From positions 129,116,120 to 129,180,119 of the forward strand of contig OZ018321.1 of the NCBI GenBank assembly GCA_963969495.1: a stretch of 64,000 nt of DNA, read 5' to 3'. Shown one piece after another: positions 47,457 to 59,522 of this stretch. Origin of the DNA: Ceratothoa steindachneri (Eukaryota > Arthropoda > Malacostraca > Isopoda > Cymothoidae). The notes below the pieces were generated by a model that saw only the letters and a list, made by a program, of their open reading frames with translations, did no database searches and was not told the origin of the DNA. The position numbers and the translations under genes are program-made. The number at the start of each line of letters is the position of its first letter. Position 1 is the stretch's first letter.

Positions 47457-48620
47457 TCAGCCACGGACGCGGGGTACGAGATTGTGGTCCCATTTTCCTG
47501 GAGAACGGGAGGGAGGTCCTGCAAGAACCGTCCCCAAACTCTTTTGACTCGCTTCCACACCTCTGCCAGAGGGTTCTTTCCCGTTAAGTGAAGACACGTA
47601 TGCCTGCCAAGAAGAGTGGTGGGCGTGCTTCAAAATATACCGGAACCTAGCCCTAGACCGATGAAATTGACAGACAGTGAAATCGTTTGGGCAGCGCTTA
47701 TAGCGCATGTAGGCATAACACTTCTGTTTGAGGGCCGTCTCACACTCGGCCAACAACCATGGGAGTGGTCGGCGTGCAAAACGGCCAGACGTTCTTGCAA
47801 TAGTAGTCAGGCCCGCAGGAATGAGGTTGCCGGAGAAGAACTCAACGGCCTCATTTACCAACTTTAACTCCTCGACTGAGATGAAGAATTCAGTCATTTC
47901 CTGAAATGCAGGCAACCGCGCCAGCGCCAAGCAACACCGATGTGGGCTCTGAAGCGGCAGTTGCCATAAAAATGATATTTGAATTAGAAAGTGATCACTA
48001 CCATGGAGGTCATCGACCACCCCCCAATCAAAATCAGGCTGTGCATCCGAAGAGCACAAAGATAGATCAAGGCAAGAAAATGAAGCGTTTCTCGGGCAGT
48101 GATTCGTAAACTCATCCACATTTAGGACACCTATCCCAAGCTCTTCAATCAGATCGGCAAGGACTTGTCTCCTGGCGTTTATTGAGTAATCTTCCCAGAG
48201 AGGATGCATGTCGTTAAGATCTTCAAGCAAGAGAAAGGATCTCGGCAACCGTGCCACGACGCGGCGGAAGTCCCCCGCGTCGAAGTCAGCTGACGGTGGA
48301 ATGTACGCAGAAATGATAGTATACTTCCTTCCAGGTGAAGATGCACAGCCACTGCCTGAAAGAAGGTATCTAAAGTGAAAGGAAGAACGGAGACATCATG
48401 CTGGGTGTAAACAGAACATCCTCAAGCCCGGCGATCTTATGGTTGTTGGGGTCGCAAGACCCTTATTCCACGGGAAGGAGGGCAGGGGGCACGCGCCTAG
48501 CATGGTCTCCTGCAAAAAAAATAGCTAACGGAGTACGGGACGAGACGAGCCCCCGTAGCTCGTCCCAGTTGGCCCGGAGTCCACGGCAATTCCATTGAAT
48601 GAATATGCCCTCCAGGCCTA
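47457..48620 (-). pseudogene. Non-LTR ORF2: apurinic-type endonuclease
   Basis: The endonuclease nicks the target to prime reverse transcription. It begins near 48610 with FIQWNCRGLRANWDELRGLV, the typical start with the asparagine. After frame breaks, SAYIPPS appears near 48310 and EDLNDMHPLWEDYS (48225-48185) matches the GDFN-HHPLWGS motif, with the catalytic GD changed to ED. SFSCLDLSLCSSD is at 48080-48045 and LHGSDHFLIQISF near 48020-47985 carries the catalytic SDH. The open frame 48257-47457 then leads towards the RT with the CYAYMRYKRCPNDF region. Confidence 0.87.
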
Positions 48621-50905
48621 GTTCTGAGGAGACGCGGGGGGCCTTCTTCGAACAGAAGACCCTTACGGGAATGGCCGTACGCTTGCTGCAGGCAGAAACC
48701 CGGGCGCTGTTGGCCGGACAAAGCACTGAAGGCGCTGTCGCCGTCGATGACTTATTGGGGGAGGTTGGGCTCGCCATGCTATTCTTTTCCTCCCTCCCCC
48801 TCGAAACCTTAGGCGGGCGTTGCGGCTGTTGAGGCGCGAGTCCCTCTTTTCGAGGAACCACCGTTTCCGAGCCGCTGAGCCTACTACTAGGCGTGGGCGA
48901 AAGAGCCGAAGCTCCTTTATTGCTGTCCTTCTTTCGGGGGACAGCTTTAGGAACCCAGGAAGATGGCCTGGCGACCAAATTCAGGGGTGTTTCCTCCTGT
49001 GAGTATAACGCCTCGGTGGAAGCGCGTGGCCGTTTCGCCTTACAGGAAAACGGTCACGCTGGAGGAAGGGGGGGAGCCCTGGTTTTAGCCAGGGCTGGAT
49101 GTGAACCCTTTTTGCCACCAGCTTTACCATGGGAGCGCCCGGGTTGAGTAGAACCCACAGAAGGGCTCAGAATGAGCGCGGAAACAACCAGGCTCGTTGG
49201 CCTGGATGGGCCAGGAGCAGAGGGTGCCTTTATAACTATTAAAGCATAAGACGTCCCAGGCAGAGCTGGGCGCGCCAGGACCAAGTCCTTAGCCTATCAG
49301 AATGAGAGTCGATCCTGGGCCTGAACGGCTAGGATTTCTTTGTCAAGTAGATATGCATCACAGTGCTTCTACGAAGCGGGGTGCGGCTCTCCGCAATTGA
49401 CACACTTGGCCACACACGATTTAGACTGATCATGTGCGGCCTTTGAGTAACTTACACAAACTTCGAGTGACCCTGAATTTGCACGTCTACTGAATGATTC
49501 GTATGGCCGAAGCGGTAACAGTAATAGCACCGCCGCGGCAGTGGCACGAATGCCTTTACGCGGTAGCGGTACCAACCAGCACGCATCGCCTCAGCGGGCT
49601 TGTCACATTCGAACGTGACAAAGAGTGTAGGGGTGGGTCTCGATGCCCCTCCCTGTTTTCTCATCACACGTTCGAACTTGACCGCCCCATGGTCGGCCAG
49701 CTCTAAGATGATGTCCTCTATGGAGTAGTCAACGAGTTCTCTCGCATAAACTACTCCTTTCACAAAGTTCATGGTAGAGTGCGGTGTCACACTCACCGAG
49801 CACTTATCTTGGCCACCTCGGTGGGACTCGCCGCATTCGCCAGAAGGCTTCCGTCTTAGAAACGGATTACCTTCGTCTCTTACCAATTACACTAGCTAAT
49901 GATCTCCTTTGATGGATCATGTTACCCTTGGCCAACATGCTACCATCAGTGGAGCAAATAACGAGGAAGCGTTTGAAGCCAGCGGGCTCGAAAACGCCAG
50001 GTAACCTCTGAATGAGGAGCCCCGATGTTATCGAGGCTCCACCCTGCGCACTTTTAGTCGCAGTCGGGGGCTCCGCACCTGGGGGGTAAAGGGGCTGGAT
50101 GTGCCGATCTTGGCTTGGTCGCTTACAGTAGCAGCAGGCCCATCCGTCCCTGCAGCCCCCGCGGATGGAGAGGAGCCCCGAGTCTTTTTAGTCTTTTTAG
50201 GAGAGGAGGGCGGGAAATGAACCTGCTTCTCTCCTCCGCCGGCAGGAGCCCCCAGGCCAGATGGACCGGCCTCAGCTAGGTCCTTCTCTGAAATGGAGAA
50301 GCTCTTTGCAGTCATAGGGGCACCTGTCGGAGGAGATCCCTTCCCTCCTTGTACTACCTCGGAAACCCTAGCCGTTTGAGGAGGACCTTGCATAGAGGTG
50401 GATTCGGGTTCGATTCTTGGCGCCGAGCCCGGATTCCCCCACATGGAAGGCCCTACCGTTTGAGGTTGGGTTGCCTCAAGGACCATGTCTATCTCAGGGG
50501 GGCCTCCAGTTGACCATCCCCTCCCAAGTCATCGCAGGTCCCGTTGGTATAATTGTCACTAGTCAGGTATGGGGAGGCACAGGCCTTGACCCCAGCAAGG
50601 TTCAATATTCTTGCCAGCAGGTCTTTTGAGGGAAGCGACCGAAGGGGCCTTGCTTCCCTCTCCCCCCTAAGGGGGTTTGCCTTAACAAGCTGCTTAAATG
50701 AGGAACGGTCGGCTATGGGCTGATTGCCGGCTTTCCTGGTAGTCCCCTTAGAAAGAAAAGGAGGGACCGCCACTGGAAACAGGGAGATTCCCGAAAGCAC
50801 CTGCAGAGAAAGGGGTGAGAGGGAGTCCCCTACACCCGTAGGCGAAGGAGAGGAGTAAGCCTCCTCTCTGGGTAGAAAAATATGGAGGGTCCTCTGCGCA
50901 ATCAC
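48600..50905 (-). pseudogene. Non-LTR ORF1 (nucleic-acid-binding protein)
   Basis: The N-terminal part (50905-50028) is rich in Pro, Ser, Gly and Ala with basic stretches such as SPKKTKKTRGSS and has no recognised fold. The conserved part follows: VKGVVYARELVDYSIEDIIL (49788-49730), GAVKFERVMRKQGGASRPTP, then FVPLPRRCYYCYRFGHTNH (49565-49505), the first zinc knuckle, and in another frame KSCVAKCVNCGEPHPAS near 49425-49370. Two or three CCHC knuckles are usual for ORF1 of this group. The C-terminal segment (48978-48640) is again low complexity. Frames change at least four times. Confidence 0.8.
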
Positions 50906-51540
50906 AGGGGGGGGACCTCCATTTTTTCTGTGAAGCTGCTCGAGGGCGGCTCCGTCGATGACACAGGGGTAATTAAGGCGAGATTTATAATTTTCTCATC
51001 ATTGGGCATGGTAACCCTAAATTTACAACGGGATGCAATAGCTCATCACCCATCGCAGTAGCCTGCCCTGCAAGGGCTGCGTACAGGCCTGGCAGAGCCA
51101 GGTGCCACCATTCAGGACCACCCCTCCCGCTTAGTGGCCTGGCAGTCCATTGGCATGGCGGCTCCACCTTGGACACGGTTTAAAATTGATAGAGTGTGAA
51201 GAGGAAAGGAAAAGGGATGTGAGGAAGGTATTGGTGGGGATGAAGTAGATTGTTAAAAAAAAACAATCCCGAACAAGCGCTCAGGGGTTAGGGAACATTG
51301 TCCCCTTCTCCCTTAGCCCCGATCCGGGACGGTTGGCTGAAAAGAAGGTCAGCATCTACTCTGTGAAATTAGAGGCTGACCAGAGAAAGTTGTGGGAGAG
51401 GTTGTATGAAAAGCGAGGAAACCGGGGCGAAACACAAGTGTTTTGAAGGAAGGAGAAGAGGCTAAGCTGGGGTCGGACGCGGTGCTGAATCCCGTTAGAA
51501 CGGCGGCTAGGATGGCAAATCACCGCGCCCCTTACGGGGT

Positions 51541-54420
51541 CATGCAATCAAGAATTCGATGCTGTTAGATTCACATAAAATATATTTTTAATGGTTTTTC
51601 GTTTCTGTAAGTTGTTTCGAAGTGGTTAAAGATAAGTTGTTATATTTTTGTCTGCTATGTCAGAATATATTTTCTTCGAACCTCCAAAGAGTCTGGAAGG
51701 TTTTACGACTTGATTTGAAAAGACTTTGATAAAACAAGCAGATTAGTTGCTACTGTTTAGGTACTGATATAATTTTATCATTGACATCTTCCACACTAAA
51801 CTGTCTATCTTTCATTTTTGTTTGCTGTGCTGCGACAAATATTCTATTCTCGAACAAAAATATGCCTTAAAGGTCATGCTAATCACCCCAAAAAATCAAG
51901 CACCAAAAATACAGAGAAATATAAAAGATATGCACCTACTAGCAAACGTACCTGACGCAAGTAATAAAAACTAACAAGATACAATCTTGTGAGACGAAAC
52001 AGTTAGAGAAATAAATAATAAAATTACGAATGAGAAATCAGTCTTCTTGCCGGACAGATATTAAAAGTTAAAATTCATTAAGAATAAGGGTTTTAAGGAA
52101 TTATAATGCGAGTCACATGTTGTTTCTAACATTTTGTTGCTTTTTTACTCTTAAATAATGTATTTAAAATCTCAATAATTCCTAATTCTTGTTAAATTAG
52201 GTCTTTATATAATTATGGCTATGTAATCCGCGTATTATTTTTGTTCTCTGCTCTGGTTGGCATGTGGCGCATCTTCAGAACACATCCCCAACAAACCTTT
52301 GGAGATCCAACTCCATTTTGGAATACAAAATAATACAATTCCATACTTCGTGTATAACTCTTTGTTAATTTTATCTTTTAGTTAAATGAAAAATTCACGT
52401 TACACGAGTGATCGTAACTTCAAATTTGTCATAAAAATTTCCATTAAAAACGCTAATTTGGTTCTTCCCCCTCTCTACATCCCTATTTTCAATCACCACC
52501 CACCTGGATCTTTCCACCCCCTCAGAGGGGACTGTGGTATCTAAATTATCTTACTCTACCTTGCCTTATCTAGCTTTAATTACATAGTTCTACTTAAATA
52601 ACTCTTTTATTTGCCCTTAAATACAATCTTCTATTTCTTCATCCTTAAAGAGATGAAGAAATACAGAGAAAGCCTTACACAAAACCCCTTATTTTTCTTA
52701 CCTTACATAGAACCCCCTATCTATCCTCCCATATTTTTGCATATTTTTGCTCATTTCATTTGAATTCTTTCAGTTTTTTCTACTTTCGATACTCAATTTT
52801 CCATCTTTCACACTGAATAATACCTTATCTTAGTTTACTTCATTGAATACCTTATTTCGCCTGACTTACAATAAATACCATTATTTTCTCCCTTACAATG
52901 ATTATATGTATCCACTCATACGGAATTTCTCTCGCCTTATACTAATTAGCTATTTTCTCCTCCATTGCGTTGAATATCCTATATTTTTCCTTCGATTTAT
53001 TACCTTATATGCAATCCCATACTTTAAATAACCCATTTCTTCGACCTTACATTGTCCTACATTCATTTAACACTTTTACAGCTAACATCACTAAGACGCC
53101 TTGGAGCAAATGGGTATCTATTTTCCTCTATAGAAATCCCGAAGCCTCAATCAAATTTAGCTTTAACCTGTAATGGATTTTTATTGTATTCGTCTTGTAT
53201 ATATTAACATAATAGGTTGAAGCTGATGAGGACGTCTCCGCCTAACAAATTCTAAAGAAAAAATTCTTATAGAAATAGTGATTTTACAGAAAAAGAAAAT
53301 TTACTACTACATATTTAATTGTTCACACTTTCCTTCTCTCCTGTCGGGTCTAACCCAATTCTCTCCCTGGCCTTGACAGACGTGTTAAAGAAGTAAGATG
53401 GGCCCCTTTATAAAATTGCTTTACTTTTTAAACTTGCCTTACACCAACATATACGACAGAACTGAATTTCAATTCACATTCTTCTACTAAAATTTCTTAT
53501 CCCATTTACAATGAAGTGATACAAATTAAGAAAACAAATGTTAAAAATTTATCACTGGCGGATAACATAAAGTAGTCCCTTCAAAGTAGCCATAAAAAGC
53601 TATTGCGAAAATAGCGAAAAGAGACGCAAGAATCCTTAAAAGAATAAGAAGTAACAATAAAAAATGCACTGGGAAGTAGAACACGCAATAATGCGATAGA
53701 TAGGTATATGATACATAGGGAACGAGGGATAAAAATGAGTATAAAAAATAGTTAGGAAAAAAAGGAGAAGAAAAAGCCTTGGATGTGATTATATGTTTGA
53801 TAGACAGAGGGTTAAAATTGGGTACGTTGATTTTTGCTGGCTTGAAAATATAGAGAGAACCAGGCAATGGCTTCGCCACTTCCACCTACGGGGGGAGCTT
53901 TCGCTTCGCTACTAAGATTGAAATTTAAAATCTTTAAAAAAGCAGCCATGGTTAAATTTTTCTAAATTTTCTGAACTTCGCCAATTATAATAATTTTAAA
54001 AACGGAACTCTTAAACTAAATTTCCCCCTTTCAAAATATCACGTTGCTAAAATATAGAGTTATAGAAGAAGAAGATATATAAAAATAAATTTTCTGAACT
54101 TCACCATTTGTAATTCTTTGGGTTTTAAAAGTTTCGCAAAATTTCGATACTTATATTTATTTCTGAACTTCACCATTTTGTTTTTTAATATCATAAAAGA
54201 ATTATTAAAAATAACTTTGATAAAAAAACATAAGTCATAACCAAATTAAGATGAAATTATTATTCAAATACTCAAAAAAATCACCTTCTTAAATTATAGG
54301 ATTAGTGATGAAGAGAGAGAAAGAGAGAGAGAGAAAGATATTAAGCTTGTAAGGTTTCATTTGAATAGAGGAGATGTAAGAAAAGAAACAAAATAATAAA
54401 AAACGTCAGAACTGTTGCGC
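51541..54420. other. AT-rich sequence, no recognised gene
   Basis: Between 52560 and 53070 pyrimidine-rich text with recurring CCTTA, CTCCCTTACA and TTGAATACC at intervals of roughly 30-40 bases may be a decayed minisatellite. At 53960-54190 the words TTCTGAACTTC(G/A)CCA recur three times. ORFs at 52843-53173 and 53541-53885 show no family motif. Confidence 0.4.
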
Positions 54421-54446
54421 GGTGGTGCTTGAAACACAAACATTTA

Positions 54447-54617
<171 letters not shown>

Positions 54618-54649
54618 AAAGATACCAAAATTTCCAGCATGATTACCAT

Positions 54650-54775
54650 AGTAAACTCATTCAAGAAAGCTGATTTATCAGTGTTTTGTGGGAGCAAAAA
54701 AAAGCAAAATAATCATTGCTGAAACCAGAGATAACGGATCATTAGTGGATGGAAACCATTGCGAATCAATGATGT
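54650..54775. repeat. Dispersed repeat shared with 61628-61761, copy 1
   Basis: Shared anchors: AACTCATTCAA-AAAG, GGAG-AAAAA, ATTAGTGGATGGAAACCATT versus TTAGTGGTTGGAAACCATT, then CAATGATG versus TTGATGAT. Same orientation. No protein is recognisable. Confidence 0.6.
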
Positions 54776-54914
54776 ACCGGGTTTTGTAAAAATTATGTTA
54801 CACTATGGAGTTTTTAATCATCTGAGAGGTGTACGACTGTGATAGAGAAAATTCCGTCAAACAAACTTAAAGTTCTACTTTTCCAGCACGTATCGTTAAA
54901 ACTTCTCTTTCATT

Positions 54915-55595
54915 GTGTGTAGGTGTGTTGAGATGGAAGTGAAAAGATTCAAGATCTCTCCCCTCCTGCGCGCGAGCCAAAACATTCCCGACTTCACTAA
55001 GTTACTCAATATCAGACGAACGAGCGTCCACAGACTCCTGGAGAGGCTCAAGAACGCCGAAGTCCTCAAAGATCGACCTCGTTCAGGCAAACTTCAAGTT
55101 GGCAACGGTTTGGTTGTAAGAAAGACATTCGAAAGTGCTCTGAAGCTGAAAATAACTGGGCTTGCGAAGAAAAAGAACGTTTCACAGGCCAAGGTGTACA
55201 TAGCCGTCATGAAGGAGGGCGGAAGGAGCTTGAGTTGCGTGTAAAGTCCTCTGCTCACCTACCCTATGTGATTACAACGACAGGACCGCTGTCGTCGCCT
55301 TCTCAATGACTTGAAAATTCATGGCAATCAAATTCTCAATTTTTCTGATCAACAAACCTTCACGGTCGATCGGGTGATCAACAACAGGACAACCAAGTGG
55401 TAAGCTTTGACCATCACGTCTCCTAGGTCGGCTACGCATCCACGACCAGACAGTCGGGTGAGAAAGATTATGAAGAAGGCGGACTACGTCTTTCAGCAGG
55501 AAGCTGCCCCGGCCCACACGGCCTTGACCGTGCAAGTAGGACTTCGTCCGCAACATGTGTGCGGCCTTCCGGTCTTGTTTGGATGATGGCGAAGT
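54915..55595 (+). pseudogene. Tc1/mariner-superfamily transposase remnant
   Basis: The likely start is the ATG at 54933 (MEVKRFKISPLLRASQ). The N-terminal helix-turn-helix region reads LLNIRRTSVHRLLERL and LKDRPRSGKLQV, a paired-like DNA-binding domain with the GRPR-like linker. After a stop at 55242, other frames give RRLLNDLKIHGNQILNFSD (55290-55345), where SD holds the first catalytic aspartate, then TFTVDRVINNR. At 55470-55530 ADYVFQQEAAPAHTA replaces the second catalytic aspartate with glutamate. The rest of the catalytic domain is lost. This arthropod type differs from the mariners elsewhere in the window. Confidence 0.75.
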
Positions 55596-55619
55596 TGAAA
55601 ATATTACAGTTTTAATACA

Positions 55620-56380
55620 AATTTATATGCTAAAACAATAAAAGCGCGGCTATCAGTATCAAAACTATCATTGTATACTTTGTTGAGAGCGTCGTAACGA
55701 GTGTAAAAAGACGTTTGCAATACCCAGTAATTTAGATAAATGAATAAAGAGAGTATGTACATATGTGTATGTCTGTTTGATTAAACTATTATGAAATGAG
55801 TTTGAGATTCAGAGACTTCACTTAGACCTTACTTCTCTTAGATAAATATCTTGTCGTCTAGAGATTTCCTTATGTACATAATCTGTTAAATTGTCAAATT
55901 ATCGTGATCGCCAAACTGTTGAGATCCACATACCTCTTAATGGTAAACTAATTTATTACGTCCTATATATATCTGATCAATCAGACTATTAGATAATTCC
56001 AAGGTATTTTTTTATTTAATCAATCAATACTTTTGTAATAATTTCATTTCTATATTTTGAAGTTGAAGTAATATTTTTTACGGGTACTGGGATAAAAAGG
56101 CCATTTAGTTGCACCTGCGAATCAACCCCAAGTGCCGTAAACACCTTTACATCGAGGCCTATCGAGGAATTTATTATTTAAAACCCATTAATTTGTTTGT
56201 TGGAAGAAATAGTATTTAGTGTTTTGCATTTGAATACTCCAGGTACAGTTATTGTTTATCGATTTACATTTGTATTGTTGCATTTCTCTGTTGTATTTTT
56301 ATCTCAATATGTTTACCCTAGAACAATTTATTGTTAGCCCGTCTGTTAGTTTGTTACAGACGTTGAGCAAAAATAAACTT
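55620..56380. other. AT-rich sequence before the gypsy C gag, possible 5' LTR remnant
   Basis: It lies where a 5' LTR and leader would be expected. I found no matching sequence after 61280, so the LTR is not called. Confidence 0.35.
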
Positions 56381-56387
56381 ATACTAC

Positions 56388-57250
56388 TTGTCACTTCTAT
56401 TTGAAGGGAGGTTCCGAAATCTGCTAGGAAAGAACAGATGCCAAAGGCTTTTTCTTAGAAACTTTAGTTTTGATTGTGAAGAAGTCAGTGCTAATGACGT
56501 AGTCTCAGATGACTTGTTTCGCCGAAGAGAGGAAGCTAAGAATGAGAAATGGTATTTAGAAATTAGACTCAGAAAGATAAAGGATGGATAATGTTAGATT
56601 TGTCCTTGGGAAGAGCTTAGCTTGGTGCACGCCCAAGAGTGTGACAGAAAAGGCTAATCTGTTGCCAGTCTTTGATCCTTCCGACCCAGGGCGGTATTTC
56701 AGTGCATTTGAAAAGAAAGCCGAACTATTTTGATGGCCAAAGGAATTGTTGCCTAGTTTGGTGGCACAGGGACTAAAGGGGAAAGATTAGAAGGCGTTTT
56801 ATGATCGCTTCTCCGAAGACTCTCATAATTATATTAAGACCAAGTGGTTTTAAGACAATTTCAAGAAATAGCAGCGGTTTATAGGCTTAAGTTTAGACAT
56901 GGTAGAAAGAAAATTAACTACGCATGCGTTACCTATATACTTAGTCAAGAAAGAAGCATAGAAAGGTGGATAAAACCTGTATTAGCTAATTCATTTGAGG
57001 CTGTCAAATACACATTTTCATTAGAGAAATATTTTGAAGAGATATAACCAGATGTACAACGCATTTGAAGATAAATGTGGTAACTGATCAAATAGAGGTG
57101 GCAGAAATGGCGGATTTGCTTAAAATTAGTTTCCCTAACATAGGTGAAAGCAAGGTTTACCATAGTGAAGATTGTCGATAAAAAGTAGCCAAAAGTCAAA
57201 AATTTAAATCCGATTTCTACAGAGAGAATTGCAATGGTCTTCATGATCCC
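56388..57250 (+). pseudogene. Gypsy C gag remnant
   Basis: FDPSDPGRYFSAFEKKAELF begins near 56672, followed by WPKELLPSLVAQGLKGKD, KAFYDRFSEDSHNYIKTKWF and, from 56844, LRQFQEIAAVYRLKFRHGR then VTYILSQERSIERWIKPV. This matches the capsid of gypsy elements that carry a SCAN-like gag. Single stops follow ELF and GKD. Around 57150-57180 VYHSEDCR may be a leftover of a zinc knuckle. The preceding ORF (56388-56588) is charged and could be the gag N-terminus. Confidence 0.65.
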
Positions 57251-57654
57251 TACGCAAGCAAGGGAACAGCTTAGTTTTTTACTTGTATAATAAAATGGGC
57301 AATATAAAAATTATCTTTCTTTAGGTAAGGAAAAAATTAGTATTCGTGAGGGCGAGGAGAACGGGAATCTAAGTAGGTTGGTCAAAGGGAATCGTATGTG
57401 ATATTAAGTAAGTTAGAAGTAAATAAATGCACCTGGCCTAATAATGATTTTGTTTATATAGGTGGCGTATATAAAGGTAGAAATCCTATAGTCCATGCCG
57501 GTTAAGATCCTCAGGAAATGGAAAAATTAGTTTAGTTTTCAAGAAGTTCATTTGGGATTTCCGATAGAATGCTTACCGAAGAGTATGTTTGATTAAAGGG
57601 TGTGGAAGTATGAATTTGAACGCGCCGTGTGGCTTAACTTTCTAAGGCCTAGAC

Positions 57655-58640
57655 TGTTGCCAGCTATCTTTGTTTTTATTTATGACTACCTTCCCCCACT
57701 CTGGTAGCGTTGACGCCCGTCTGGCCGCTGGTATCTCCCTCGTCTTCTCTTTCCCCGTGGGGCAGAAAAAATTCTCTTAATACCCTCTCGGTCGCCTCGT
57801 CAAAGCAGTGCTTATCAAACTCCCTTGTTTGCATTGTCTGACGCAATGCTATCACTTGGGACTTCACTAGTCTCAAACCCCCCTTTCCTCAAGACGAACT
57901 GCCCTATTTAAGACGAAGTACACAGTTCTGATCAGAGTATGCGAGTTAGGAAGTCTTGTCGTTCAGATCAAGGGCATCTGTACCCTAGTCGAACCGAGCT
58001 TCGTCGTCGTGATCTCATGAGCAGACCCTCTCCGTAATCCGCTTTGTTCAGTGGAAGATTACCACTACTTTATTACGCCCTGGAACACTGTCCTGGGCTT
58101 CGCCTCTTCTCATCGGTTTTCGTGGAGATTCTACGCTGTTCCGTTGATGATTCTCTACTGTGATCGCCCCTTCCCCAGGCAAGTCGAGGTAATTGCAAAC
58201 CCGTTGATGTTCGCTGAAGGCTCATACCCCGAGTTCGTTCTACGAAGACCTAGCCACTGGTCTTTCGCCCCCGTCAATCATCCGAAGTAATCCAGAATCC
58301 TACCCTTTTAAGTCATCTCATTCTCTCAAGTACTAAGAAGACCTCATAATCACATAACAAAATGATTAAGTAATCTTACTCCTCTTATTTAAATCATCGA
58401 ATTAATTAATAATTCCCGGGCCCAGCCTCTATTAATTCCTGCTCGCTATAATATTCATTGGCACGCTAACCTTTGTGCTAATTTTCATTATTATTCTTGT
58501 CTCCATATTTACTCATTTATCCTGTATTAAAGCTTATTTTTGTAGAGGTGTGTTTCCTTAAATAATTCCTTATTCGAATCTGGCAAACGAGTTCCCCTTT
58601 TGAATAGCCAACGTGTAATTAAGTCGTAGTCTTACTTTGG
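57655..58640 (+). other. G/C-rich insert between gag and protease of gypsy C, possible solo LTR
   Basis: The block starts TGTTGCCAGC and has a promoter-like CCCTATTTAAGACGAAG near 57903. Its base composition is unlike its flanks, and it interrupts the gag-protease part of gypsy C. A 79-codon ORF (58051-58290) lacks family motifs. I could not find a clean CA end or a target duplication, so an LTR origin is a guess. Confidence 0.35.
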
Positions 58641-58689
58641 AAGGACATTGGCTTCCCTTCGCTGCATACCTGCCTAAGTACAGGGCCAA

Positions 58690-59030
58690 GATTTGCCGGT
58701 CTGACTCAATTGCGTATGTACCAATTTTAGATAGTGGGACATACTGTATCGTTCCTCGACAAAGGGATTAATTAAATTAAAAGGTCCCATTAGCCAAATT
58801 ATACTTGCAGTCTGATTTTGGAAATAGATATTATACATTTGGTGCGTATGATACATTGTTGGATCAAAGGGTTGATGTCATTTTTGGTAATGATATTGCA
58901 CAAAAGACAGTTGTGCCGTGTCCTGTATTCGTGCGAACCCTTATTGAAGAGTTGCATAGAGATGAAGGAAGTTGGGATGGATATTTTTCCTTCGATGGAA
59001 AGGGGTGTAGATTATAATAGAGTCTGTAAT
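58690..59030 (+). pseudogene. Gypsy C protease remnant
   Basis: VPILDSGTYCIVPR (58712-58756) may hold the D-S-G active site of an aspartic protease. LYLQSDFGNRYYTFGAYDTL and DQRVDVIFGNDIAQKTVVPC (58800-58920) match the C-terminal half, where VDV--GNDIA is typical of gypsy proteases. The frame is open from 58805 to 59017. Confidence 0.6.
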
Positions 59031-59522
59031 ATTTGCGACGGAAATACGGAATGAAGTTTTGACCCAGTCTAGGTAAATCCCTCACCGGAGAGCAACAGGT
59101 TGCACGGTGGTTCTTTGCAAACTGACAGAAATGAAATATCCTTAAAAAATCTGTCTGAAGCAGCCGGATAAGTATCTATGGAAAATGCTTGAGAGGAATC
59201 GGATATCCTTATGCAGGAGATATCGTTGAGAGATAGTGCGGATTTGCCTTTTGAGTTAGGCAAACAGAGAGACAAATGTTATGCTCCAGGGGGAGAGGAT
59301 GGAGAACTACGGAATATATTCTATTCGTTATCGGATGCGAATGGTGGGCATTTGGGGAGTAAACGTACCTTATCGTTCAGGCATAGGGATGAGAGTACCT
59401 TAGGAAAGTGTTTCGAGATAGCATGAAATGAGGTAGTTTGCAAATACCTTTTTGAATATCGGCATACCGATGTGTAGGTAAAACCATTCTGCAATGCCCT
59501 AGAACGAAATAAGGAAGCGATA

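Larger units (their letters stand above)
44671..51540 (-). mobile_element. Non-LTR retrotransposon (I/jockey-like), nearly full length
   Basis: ORF1 (about 50900-48600), then an endonuclease, reverse transcriptase, RNase H and C-terminal zinc finger follow on the minus strand. The 3' end is a run of A on the minus strand (44671-44683). The presence of RNase H and an ORF1 with zinc knuckles fits the I-like group, but R1-, LOA- and jockey-type elements share some of these traits. The 5' end is not defined; similarity to the deleted copy suggests it reaches at least 51450. The whole block is richer in G and C than the flanks. Frameshifts and stops make it inactive. Confidence 0.85.

Noticed and set aside
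50395..50430. GGTTCGATTC as a tRNA T-arm
   Set aside because: No acceptor stem or anticodon arm could be built around it, and it lies in non-LTR ORF1.
53850..53925. CTTCGCC/CTTCGCT motifs as a palindromic element
   Set aside because: The words recur but do not form a clear inverted repeat or ends, so no feature is claimed.
58051..58290. 79-codon ORF in the G/C-rich block
   Set aside because: No motif and no repeat support; the block is more likely non-coding.
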